This document shows, piece after piece, positions 1-9,391 of a stretch of 64,000 bases of DNA. A program made the position numbers and the translations under genes. Numbering within the stretch: position 1 is the stretch's first letter; every line of letters begins with the position of its first letter. Origin of the DNA: Deinococcus sp. HSC-46F16 (GTDB lineage Bacteria; Deinococcota; Deinococci; Deinococcales; Deinococcaceae); assembly GCF_024171495.1 (NCBI RefSeq), contig NZ_JALJZW010000002.1, positions 124,001-188,000 on the forward strand. The letters are read 5' to 3'. The notes beneath the pieces were generated by a model that saw only the letters and a program-made list of their open reading frames with translations, did not search any database and was not told the DNA's origin.

Positions 1-789
1 CGCGCTGCCCTGATAGGGACAGGCGTGCAAGAGTTCCACCTGTGGGGGAAGGCAGAACTGGAAGACATGCTGTTCCAGCCGAAAAACGACCCCCTGCTCT
101 TCGCCTATTTCGGGATCAGTTTGCAGACGAGGAAACGGTCACGTCAAAGTGAATTGAGGGCTGTCCTGGCCTGGCGCAAACGGGTTGGCAGAATTCTTGG
201 CAACCCAACGGACATCCTCCAGAAGGAGATCCTCTTTCGTGACGCGACGGATGAAGCGTATCCCTTGACCGAGGAAGTGGCAGACTTTGAACAAAATCCA
301 AGGTGGGCGATTTACCGCGTTCGCTACTTTAACGCGCGCAACGCCCTCATCCTGGAGATCCGCTCTCACCTCGCTTTTCATGACCCTGAAACTGGCGAGT
401 GGGATATGCTCCCTGAACCTGTTCCCAATGACCTCGACAACCAGCTCTGGGGAAAAGAGAGCGAGTCCAGTGATATGCACTGGCGTAGACAGCACGCCTG
501 GCAGCGCACTGTTCCTGAAAAGCACCGAGCGGAACTCGTGGTCTTGAACACGATTTCGCTCGAACGAGTGCTGGCGGTGGACGAGCTGGGCGATCTGGCT
601 CATCCCCTGCCGATCTTTTATGTTGAGCCCCTTTCCTCAGGGAAGCTGCTGGATGCGGAAGATGAGTTTCACCTCCTCACCTCAGCTGGATACGGCTTGC
701 ATAAGCCGGAATACGATGCGGATCCTGAAAAACGCATCCCCTACTTCAAGGAGTTCAAGCTTGAAGCAGGGGATGAACAACACACCTGA
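1..789 (+). CDS. Unrecognised protein, 5'-truncated by the window edge
   Basis: The frame is open to the first base of the window, so at least 262 codons are seen and the true start lies outside; the GTG at 25 is only the first start-like codon. I do not recognise the family with confidence. The segment around residues 5-40 (LWGKAELEDML, then a Phe/Tyr-rich stretch and a basic RKRSR cluster) resembles the linker that follows restriction-endonuclease-fold domains in some uncharacterised proteins, which would put the catalytic domain upstream. The rest is acidic and aromatic with no membrane segment or metal motif. Base composition is clearly lower in GC than the genes after 7684, suggesting accessory DNA. 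It could also be part of a larger defence or repair protein; nothing visible decides this. Confidence 0.6.
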   Translation, partial: RAALIGTGVQEFHLWGKAELEDMLFQPKNDPLLFAYFGISLQTRKRSRQSELRAVLAWRKRVGRILGNPTDILQKEILFRDATDEAYPLTEEVADFEQNPRWAIYRVRYFNARNALILEIRSHLAFHDPETGEWDMLPEPVPNDLDNQLWGKESESSDMHWRRQHAWQRTVPEKHRAELVVLNTISLERVLAVDELGDLAHPLPIFYVEPLSSGKLLDAEDEFHLLTSAGYGLHKPEYDADPEKRIPYFKEFKLEAGDEQHT

Positions 790-929
790 CCCGTTGAGTC
801 ACCGTCTGCATGTTGAGCCCAGGGCAGCACCGGTGACCGGGGGTCTATAGGTTGAGCTCTTCCGACAATTTGCCAGTTGCCCGAGGCCGCCGATGGTGAT
901 CAGGAGAGGGGACAAGCCCCCGAACCCGG

Positions 930-960
930 GCGCGGGCCACACCGCAAGGGTGGCCCGCGC
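930..960 (-). terminator. Hairpin downstream of csoR
   Basis: A GC-rich inverted repeat (GCGCGGGCCAC paired with GTGGCCCGCGC around a short A-containing loop) sits just past the csoR stop on the minus strand. It has no clear T-run, so termination would rely on the very stable stem. It may also mark the end of the upstream plus-strand gene. Confidence 0.55.
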
Positions 961-973
961 CTATGGCCTGTAC

Positions 974-1240
<267 letters not shown>

Positions 1241-1304
1241 GCACAAGTGGCTGGAGGACGTGCCGGTGTGGCAGGTGGTAGGGTCGGCTTTCGCGGCGGT
1301 CACG

Positions 1305-1508
1305 TTAAGCGCGGACCTGAGCCCCGTAGCCTTCCTCTGTGACGGCGGCGACAAGCGCCTGCGGATCAGCGTCGCCCTGCACGGTCGCGGTACCGTCCTG
1401 CAGGTTGACACGGACATCCTGGACGCCCGGCACACTCTTGAGCGCATTCTGAACGGCCTTCTCGCAGTGGCCGCACGTCATGCCGTTGACGGTCAGTTCG
1501 GTGGTCAT
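1305..1508 (-). CDS. copZ: CopZ-type copper chaperone (HMA domain)
   Basis: A 67-residue single heavy-metal-associated domain with the metal loop MTCGHC near the N-terminus. CopZ proteins carry Cu(I) in the cytoplasm and hand it to the copper ATPase CopA, encoded divergently next door, and to CsoR. The loop has a Gly-His pair between the cysteines, as in many bacterial CopZ proteins, whereas both CopA N-terminal domains read MTCASC. The ATG at 1508 lies 6 bases after a -10 hexamer TACAGT, so the mRNA is probably leaderless, and the CsoR dyad occupies the -35/-10 spacer. First gene of the minus-strand copZ-csoR pair. Confidence 0.95.
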   Translation of the reverse strand: MTTELTVNGMTCGHCEKAVQNALKSVPGVQDVRVNLQDGTATVQGDADPQALVAAVTEEGYGAQVRA

Positions 1509-1514
1509 GCCTCA

Positions 1515-1543
1515 ACTGTAAACCCTATGGGGGAGGGTGTCAA
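1515..1543 (-). promoter_or_regulatory. copZ promoter with CsoR operator in the spacer
   Basis: On the minus strand TTGACA (1543-1538) and TACAGT (1520-1515) are separated by exactly 17 bases. The region spanning that spacer contains the dyad ACCCT-N7-AGGGT (1522-1538), a GC-rich inverted repeat like known CsoR operators. A repressor bound here would block RNA polymerase directly. The -10 is 6 bases before the copZ ATG, so the transcript should start at or beside the start codon. Confidence 0.8.
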
Positions 1544-1634
1544 GGCGGTCTGGCGCAGCCCCTAGCTGTCTTTCCCCTTGACAGTGGGCGAGAAAGGCTT
1601 GCTTCAGCTTGGACGCTGGCTTATGCTTTCTCCG

Positions 1635-1653
1635 TACCCCCCGGAGGGGGATA
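1635..1653. promoter_or_regulatory. CsoR-type operator in the copA leader
   Basis: TACCCCCCGGAGGGGGATA is a near-palindrome (C-tract, three-base centre, G-tract, flanking TA) of the CsoR operator type. It sits between a probable copA promoter (-35 TTGCTT 1599-1604, 17-base spacer, -10 TATGCT 1622-1627) and the ATG at 1663. It covers the predicted transcription start and abuts the GGAG ribosome binding site at about 1654. Binding would therefore repress copA at initiation. Confidence 0.75.
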
Positions 1654-1662
1654 GGAGCGACG

Positions 1663-4170
<2,508 letters not shown>

Positions 4171-4201
4171 GCTGCCGGTTCACTGCCCCAAAGGAGACAC
4201 C

Positions 4202-4618
4202 ATGACCAAACTCACCGTAGGCCCCTGGATTGCGGCGCAGAAACTTCCCAGCCGGAACGCGGCGCGCGACCGCTTGGCGTTCCTGGAACGCACCCGGGTC
4301 CGGCAGGCCACGCCCACCGTCGCGGGCTTCCCGCTCGTCGGGCTTGGCGGAAGCTGTGGCAAACCGTGCTTCGCCCTCCCGTACACCCTCACCTGGGACG
4401 ACCAGAACACCCAGGCGCTGGAAGCGCTTGCCGGGGAGTTCGGCTGTTATGTGGAGTACGGCGTGTACCCGCACCTCAAGCTGCACGAGAACGACCAGGA
4501 AATCGCAGCGGTGCAGGATTGGACGACCTTCGCCACCGTCTACCTGCGTCCCGGCTACGACCGCGCAGAGGAACTTCTCGTGCGCCTCGCGGACACGTTC
4601 CGGCCAGCGGGCAACTGA
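4202..4618 (+). CDS. Small uncharacterised protein of the copper locus
   Basis: A 138-residue soluble protein that I do not recognise. It has no signal peptide or membrane segment. Its N-terminal third is basic and Arg-rich; a GGSCGKPC segment near residue 50 contains the closely spaced cysteines, followed by an aromatic/acidic region (TWDDQ) and a C-terminal part ending FRPAGN. AAGGAGA lies 6 bases before the ATG, a good ribosome binding site. It starts 31 bases after copA and is followed by a terminator hairpin, so it is probably the last gene of the copA transcript. A copper-related role is inferred only from position and the Cys pair. Confidence 0.75.
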   Translation: MTKLTVGPWIAAQKLPSRNAARDRLAFLERTRVRQATPTVAGFPLVGLGGSCGKPCFALPYTLTWDDQNTQALEALAGEFGCYVEYGVYPHLKLHENDQEIAAVQDWTTFATVYLRPGYDRAEELLVRLADTFRPAGN

Positions 4619-4630
4619 CCCGAATTTCCC

Positions 4631-4658
4631 GGGGGCGGCACGCTCACGTGCCGCCCCC
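4631..4658 (+). terminator. Terminator of the copA transcript
   Basis: A 12-base-pair perfect stem (GGGGGCGGCACG / CGTGCCGCCCCC) with a four-base loop directly follows the stop at 4618. It is followed by a C/T-rich stretch instead of a pure T-run. Confidence 0.7.
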
Positions 4659-4707
4659 GCTCTCCACTCCAGAACCCTAGTGACGCCGAGGCGCCGACCT
4701 TCCACGC

Positions 4708-4738
4708 TTGACCTTGACATGCTGGAAGGGCTCAACCT
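4708..4738 (+). promoter_or_regulatory. MerR-type promoter/operator of the MerR-ParA gene
   Basis: TTGACC (4708-4713) and a weak -10 CAACCT (4733-4738) are separated by 19 bases, the lengthened spacer typical of MerR-activated promoters. A dyad, ACCTT (4711-4715) with AAGG (4726-4729), lies inside it, and an overlapping CCTTCCA...TGGAAGG pair extends outward. The sequence from ACCTT to GGAAGG resembles the CueR operator of enterobacterial copA. The -10 ends 6 bases before the ATG at 4745, predicting a leaderless, autoregulated transcript. Confidence 0.65.
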
Positions 4739-4744
4739 GAACGG

Positions 4745-5839
4745 ATGATGCACATCAGTGAGTTCTCACGGCAGAGCGGCATCCGTCCCCAGACGCTCCG
4801 GCGGTATCACGCTCAGGGTTTACTCGTGCCCGAGGTTGATCCGCACACCGGTTACCGCTGGTACTCCAGCAGCCAACTCCACACGGCCCGGTTCATCCAG
4901 AGCCTCAGGGGCGCCGGGTGCAACGTGGCCTTGATCAGGGCCATGCTGCACCCCAGCGATGTTCCAGACCTCCTTGGGCAGCTTGAGGCACACGCACTGA
5001 CCCTCCGCTCCCAGGCCACGCACCAACAGTCCCTGGCCATGACCATCGAAGGGTTCCTGCGGCACTGCAAGGACGCGGCACTTCCCGGCGTCCACGAGCT
5101 CTGGAATTCCCTGTGGTTCACTCCGGCTGACGCCCGCCTCAGGGTCGCCTTCGTGGGCTTGAAGGGCGGCGTGGGCCGTACCACCAATGCCATCTACACG
5201 GCCACACTCCTGCAGGCCCTCGGGCGGAATGTTGCGGTCGTTGAAGTCTCCGGCCACGGCGACGGGGCGCTTACATGGGCCAGGCAGGCCAGCCAGCGGG
5301 ATGAGCCTCTGCCGTTTCCCGTGTATACGCTCCGTCAATACCCGGATATCGCGAAGGATGCTGACGTCATTTTCGACAGCACACCGCGGGTCGAGGACTT
5401 CACGGCGGCGGCGCTGCTGGCCGACCGCCTGGTGCTGTGCGTGGACTCGGGCGGTTTGATGCACCACACGCTTCAGCTGGAGTTGTCGCTCCTCCAGAGA
5501 CTGGGAGTCGGCTGCTCAGGTTCCGCCTTCGGGGTTCTCCTGACTGGGGCGGCCGATCCCCTGACGCCGCTTGAACCTTCTGAAGAACTGACGGCACAAG
5601 AGGTGCGGGATTGGCGCGAGGAGTGGAAGCAGATGCAGCAGCTTGTCGCGGAGCTCCTGCAAGAACTCAGCGCCATGAATCTCCCTGTATTGGGTGTCAT
5701 TCCCCACCGGGAAGTGCACATGGCTGCGGGCTTTACCTGCCCCCAGTTTCTGCAAGATCACCACCGGGTGCTCGGCCGCTTTCTCGGGGTGGACCACCTC
5801 ATGCCGTCCCACCGCTCGCCCTCAACATTGTCCCCGTAG
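4745..5839 (+). CDS. MerR-family DNA-binding domain fused to a ParA/MinD-type ATPase
   Basis: The 364-residue protein joins two families that are normally separate. Residues about 2-70 are a MerR winged helix (ISEFSRQSGIRPQTLRRY, then GYRWYSSSQL), closest to the BmrR style without metal-binding cysteines. Residues 70-125 form the usual MerR dimerisation helix region. From about residue 132 a ParA/MinD-like domain begins with the deviant Walker A loop K140-GGVG-R145-TT. The signature first lysine is kept, but the usual second P-loop lysine is arginine. A strand reading DVIFDSTP matches the Walker B position, and LVLCVDSGG a later ParA strand. An effector-sensing domain is thus replaced by a nucleotide-binding domain. 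The gene follows its own MerR-type promoter 3' of the copper operon. ATG 4745 or 4748 could start it. Confidence 0.85.
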   Translation: MMHISEFSRQSGIRPQTLRRYHAQGLLVPEVDPHTGYRWYSSSQLHTARFIQSLRGAGCNVALIRAMLHPSDVPDLLGQLEAHALTLRSQATHQQSLAMTIEGFLRHCKDAALPGVHELWNSLWFTPADARLRVAFVGLKGGVGRTTNAIYTATLLQALGRNVAVVEVSGHGDGALTWARQASQRDEPLPFPVYTLRQYPDIAKDADVIFDSTPRVEDFTAAALLADRLVLCVDSGGLMHHTLQLELSLLQRLGVGCSGSAFGVLLTGAADPLTPLEPSEELTAQEVRDWREEWKQMQQLVAELLQELSAMNLPVLGVIPHREVHMAAGFTCPQFLQDHHRVLGRFLGVDHLMPSHRSPSTLSP

Positions 5840-6050
5840 GCAGCGGGCTCATGACTGGAGCACAGGCTGTTCATGGCCGTCCGGGGAATGCTCCCTCGCC
5901 GCATTGCTGAAAGTGACCGTGCCAGCAGGCTGCCACCACGCCTTCACGGAGACGCATTCACATGGAGCCTCTTGGCCGTCCATCGGGTCCCGTATGTTCA
6001 GGTGTGCAGGTGGCCTAGGCTCCACCTTTGACGCCCTACCCACTCAGGAC
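5840..6050. other. Intergenic region, nothing recognised
   Basis: About 210 bases separate the convergent MerR-ParA and LysM/M23 genes. I see no tRNA, no convincing open frame and no strong T-tailed hairpin here. Confidence 0.5.
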
Positions 6051-6821
6051 TCAGTACAAGCTGAAGGGATGAATGGGTTGTCCCTGATACGTGACGCGGT
6101 AATCCAAATGCGGCCCAGTGCTGTTCCCGGTACTCCCCACCCGGGCGATGACCTGCCCGGCCTCCACCCGGTGACCCACCGAAACCAGATTTGCTGAATT
6201 GTGACTGTATCGGGTCTGCAATCCGTTTCCGTGATCCACCAGGACCGTCCAACCCCATCCGCTCTTGCTGTCGAAGTAGGACTGCGTCACCACGCCCGGC
6301 GCCGCTGCGCGAATAGGCGTACCCGTCGGTGCCGCGAGATCCACGCTCAGGTGTCCTTCCCGGTACGGCGTGGTGACGCGGCCCGAAACCGGCATGACCG
6401 CTGTGACGCGAATGGACACTGGACGGGCGACCGCTCCTGCGGCGGACCGGGGAGCCGCAGCAGCCCTAGGCATAGGCAGGAACAATTTCTGCCCGATCAT
6501 CAGGGGCCGTTGCGGATTCAGACCGCGGTTGGCGGCGACCAGCGCGGCGACCGTCGTCTGTTCTCGCTGCGCGATGCCAGACAGCGTATCGCCCGCCCGT
6601 ACGCTCCACACGCGCGCGGCGGTGGCCGGGAGCGTTACGCGGGTCCCGGCACGGAGGGGGCCCTGCGGCAGAGACGGATTGGCCCGCGCCAGAGCCTGCG
6701 TGGTCGTGCCGTACCGAATGGCCATTCGCTGGAGGGTGTCGCCCGCCTGTGCATTCACCGTCGCTGCAGCAGCAACACTGAACCCCATCAGGGCGAAGGT
6801 AAGCAAAAAAGGCAGACGCAT
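6051..6821 (-). CDS. Secreted LysM-M23 family peptidase
   Basis: A 256-residue envelope protein, probably a peptidoglycan hydrolase or a regulator of one. Residues 1-20 form a signal peptide ending AAAA. Two LysM wall-binding motifs follow (AGDTLQRMAIRYGTTTQAL near 26-65 and AGDTLSGIAQREQTTVAAL near 75-115). An Ala/Arg-rich linker leads to an M23 (LytM) domain from about 145. The first metal motif HxxxD is present (GHLSVD). The second motif reads GPHLD where active LytM enzymes have HxH, so one zinc ligand is replaced by Asp; activity is uncertain. The upstream region carries paired CTTTACA heptamers also found before the DUF305 gene and lgt. Confidence 0.88.
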   Translation of the reverse strand: MRLPFLLTFALMGFSVAAAATVNAQAGDTLQRMAIRYGTTTQALARANPSLPQGPLRAGTRVTLPATAARVWSVRAGDTLSGIAQREQTTVAALVAANRGLNPQRPLMIGQKLFLPMPRAAAAPRSAAGAVARPVSIRVTAVMPVSGRVTTPYREGHLSVDLAAPTGTPIRAAAPGVVTQSYFDSKSGWGWTVLVDHGNGLQTRYSHNSANLVSVGHRVEAGQVIARVGSTGNSTGPHLDYRVTYQGQPIHPFSLY

Positions 6822-6847
6822 GAACGTGGGTCAGCTTGTCCTGATTG

Positions 6848-6865
6848 TGTAAAGATCGTGTAAAG
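6848..6865 (-). promoter_or_regulatory. Paired TGTAAAG site upstream of the LysM/M23 gene
   Basis: Two perfect TGTAAAG heptamers (6848-6854 and 6859-6865) are spaced 11 bases start to start, one helical turn. Read in the direction of the gene they are CTTTACA-N4-CTTTACA, ending 26 bases before its ATG. The same arrangement occurs at 7572-7589 and 7614-7631. An 11-base tandem repeat is the usual footprint of OmpR/PhoB-type response regulators; the protein involved here is unknown. Confidence 0.6.
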
Positions 6866-6908
6866 GCCTCGTGACGCTGACGGTTGAGAGCTCGCGGCCT
6901 CAATGCAG

Positions 6909-6935
6909 CGCGTGCCGCCTGACAGGCGGCACGCG
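6909..6935 (-). terminator. Terminator downstream of the DUF305 gene
   Basis: A perfect 12-base-pair stem (CGCGTGCCGCCT / AGGCGGCACGCG) with a three-base loop lies 14 bases past the DUF305 stop on the minus strand. It separates that gene from the LysM/M23 transcription unit. Confidence 0.7.
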
Positions 6936-6949
6936 TTAGTGTGTAAGAC

Positions 6950-7549
6950 TTAGAGACCGCGTTTCAGCAACCACAGGCGGAAGTCATGCACCTCCGCCGC
7001 CTGATCCTGCGTGATCGTGCGGGCAAGCTTCAGCACGCGCGCGTCACTGCTCTTCTCCAGAGCCATCACTCCCATCTCAATGGCTGATATGTGATGAGGA
7101 ATCATGCCTTGTACGAACGCAACATCAGGATTCTTGGCCTTTTTGACCATGTCAGCCATGCCGCTCATGCTCTTCTTCATCATGTTCGCCATAGCTGCGT
7201 CACTGCCGCCATAGCTCTTGAGCAGCGTGTTCATCTGCTTGATTTCGCTTTCCTGGGCTTTGATGACTGCATTTGCCCAACGTTTGACCGTTGCGTCTTT
7301 GCTGCGCGGCAACACCGCACGTGCCATATCCACGGCCATCTGGTGGTGGGGGATCATCATGCTGAGAAACGCCCGGTCGAATACCTTGCCTTTCAACTTC
7401 GCCGGAGCGCTCATGTCCATCGTCATGGACGAACCGCTCTGACCGGACATGCCGCCCATGTTGCTGTGATCCATGCCGCCCATGCTGCCCTGCGCGAGGC
7501 TCATGCCGGACATGCCCAGCACAGCCATGATAAGAAGGTTCCGTTTCAC
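6950..7549 (-). CDS. Exported Met/His-rich DUF305 protein, probable copper binder
   Basis: A 199-residue exported protein. A signal peptide (NLLIMAVLGMSGMSLAQ) is followed by a Met/Gly/His-rich segment (MGGMDHSNMGG). Two DUF305 motifs with paired histidines follow (MIPHHQMAVDMA near residue 72 and MIPHHISAIEMG near 158). DUF305 proteins include periplasmic copper-binding proteins, so with the cop genes nearby a role in copper or silver buffering outside the membrane is likely; this is inference. The GTG at 7549 starts a proper signal peptide; the longer frame upstream runs through the promoter. It shares the paired TGTAAAG site with the M23 gene and lgt. Its base composition is markedly lower in GC than the genes after 7684. 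Confidence 0.85.
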   Translation of the reverse strand: MKRNLLIMAVLGMSGMSLAQGSMGGMDHSNMGGMSGQSGSSMTMDMSAPAKLKGKVFDRAFLSMMIPHHQMAVDMARAVLPRSKDATVKRWANAVIKAQESEIKQMNTLLKSYGGSDAAMANMMKKSMSGMADMVKKAKNPDVAFVQGMIPHHISAIEMGVMALEKSSDARVLKLARTITQDQAAEVHDFRLWLLKRGL

Positions 7550-7571
7550 GGCTGGAAGATAAACCCAGCCT

Positions 7572-7589
7572 GTAAAGTTCGTGTAAAGT
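7572..7589 (-). promoter_or_regulatory. Paired TGTAAAG site upstream of the DUF305 gene
   Basis: TGTAAAG at 7572-7578 and 7583-7589, again with an 11-base period, 22 bases before the GTG. In gene direction the distal TTTACA could serve as a -35, with GTTTAT 17 bases on as -10, so the regulator would bind across the promoter. Confidence 0.6.
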
Positions 7590-7613
7590 CCGCTCACCGC
7601 CCGCTCGGCAAGC

Positions 7614-7631
7614 TTTACAGCACCTTTACAC
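7614..7631 (+). promoter_or_regulatory. Paired CTTTACA site upstream of lgt
   Basis: CTTTACA at 7614-7620 and 7625-7631, the third copy of the 11-base-period pair, here oriented toward lgt on the plus strand. It lies only 24 bases from the DUF305 copy and about 53 bases before the lgt start, so one regulator could act on both divergent genes. Confidence 0.55.
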
Positions 7632-7683
7632 ACCCTGCATACCGTTGCCGGGGCGAAGACAGCTTGGCCCACGCGGAGGCGAA

Positions 7684-8619
<936 letters not shown>

Positions 8620-8639
8620 GCAAACCGGAGAACAGACGG

Positions 8640-8670
8640 GGGGCGGTGGCGCGGGACAGGCCACCGCCCC
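8640..8670 (+). terminator. Hairpin downstream of lgt
   Basis: An 11-base-pair stem (GGGGCGGTGGC / GCCACCGCCCC) with a nine-base loop lies 20 bases past the lgt stop. No T-run follows. Confidence 0.6.
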
Positions 8671-8782
8671 TCGCCCTGTCTGCCCCACTCCGGCTGAGCG
8701 CCCCGGCAAGGCCCCTTCATGCGCCTCGCAACCAGGGCCGGGGCCGGGCGGGGGACACTCGGCGGGCAAGGAGGCACCAGCC

Positions 8783-9286
8783 ATGAAGAACAAGGACACC
8801 CATCTGGACCACGTCGACCAGCTTCGCAAGGCGGCCAAGAAGGGCCAGCACAACCTCGAGCGCGAGATCACCCAGGCCGTGATGAAGCAGCACGCCGAGA
8901 CCGCCGCCCTGATCGCCCGCCAGCAGCACGACATCCGCGAGCTGCAGGGCGAGGTCACGGCCCTGCGGATGCAGAAAAAGGGCGGGGGCGGCTTCCCCTG
9001 GACCCTGGTGCTGCTGGGCGGCGCGGGCTACGGCGCCTACATGCTCTACCAGAAGAATCCCAGCCTTCAGCAGCAGGTGCAGGGCCTGCTGAAGCGCGTC
9101 AACCCCGGCCCAGAAGGCAACATGGCCCGCGCGGGCGACGCCGTGAAGACGGGTGTGTCGGACATGACGCGCGGCGAGTCGCCCGCGGCCGCCTTCCAGA
9201 CCGCCGGGGGCGAACTGCGCCGGGGCGGCGAGAAGCTGGTGGACCGCGTGGAGAGCAACCTGCGCGATGGGGAGCCAGGCCGCTGA
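8783..9286 (+). CDS. Uncharacterised single-pass membrane protein with coiled coil
   Basis: A 167-residue protein that I do not recognise. Residues 1-65 are a charged helical coiled coil (many Lys/Gln/Glu, QQHDIRELQGEVTALRMQ). A glycine run leads to one membrane helix (FPWTLVLLGGAGYGAYMLY, about 70-88), then a polar Ala/Gly/Arg-rich tail. This layout fits a small envelope or membrane-organising protein. AGGAGG lies 10-15 bases before the ATG at 8783. It stands alone between hairpins at 8640 and 9306. Confidence 0.8.
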   Translation: MKNKDTHLDHVDQLRKAAKKGQHNLEREITQAVMKQHAETAALIARQQHDIRELQGEVTALRMQKKGGGGFPWTLVLLGGAGYGAYMLYQKNPSLQQQVQGLLKRVNPGPEGNMARAGDAVKTGVSDMTRGESPAAAFQTAGGELRRGGEKLVDRVESNLRDGEPGR

Positions 9287-9305
9287 ACCCTGCCGGAACC
9301 CAGGA

Positions 9306-9332
9306 GCCGCAGCCGACGCGCTGCGGCTTTTT
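9306..9332 (+). terminator. Rho-independent terminator
   Basis: GCCGCAGC / GCTGCGGC stem with a six-base loop followed by five T residues, 20 bases after the stop of the membrane protein gene. Confidence 0.85.
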
Positions 9333-9391
9333 GCTGGCGACTGGAAGCTGGTGGCTTTCCCGTACACTTCTGAGCGGACAGGTGAACTTGA

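Noticed and set aside
25..789. Complete gene starting at GTG 25
   Set aside because: The frame is open to base 1 without a stop, and no promoter or ribosome binding site precedes the GTG, so it is treated as truncated.
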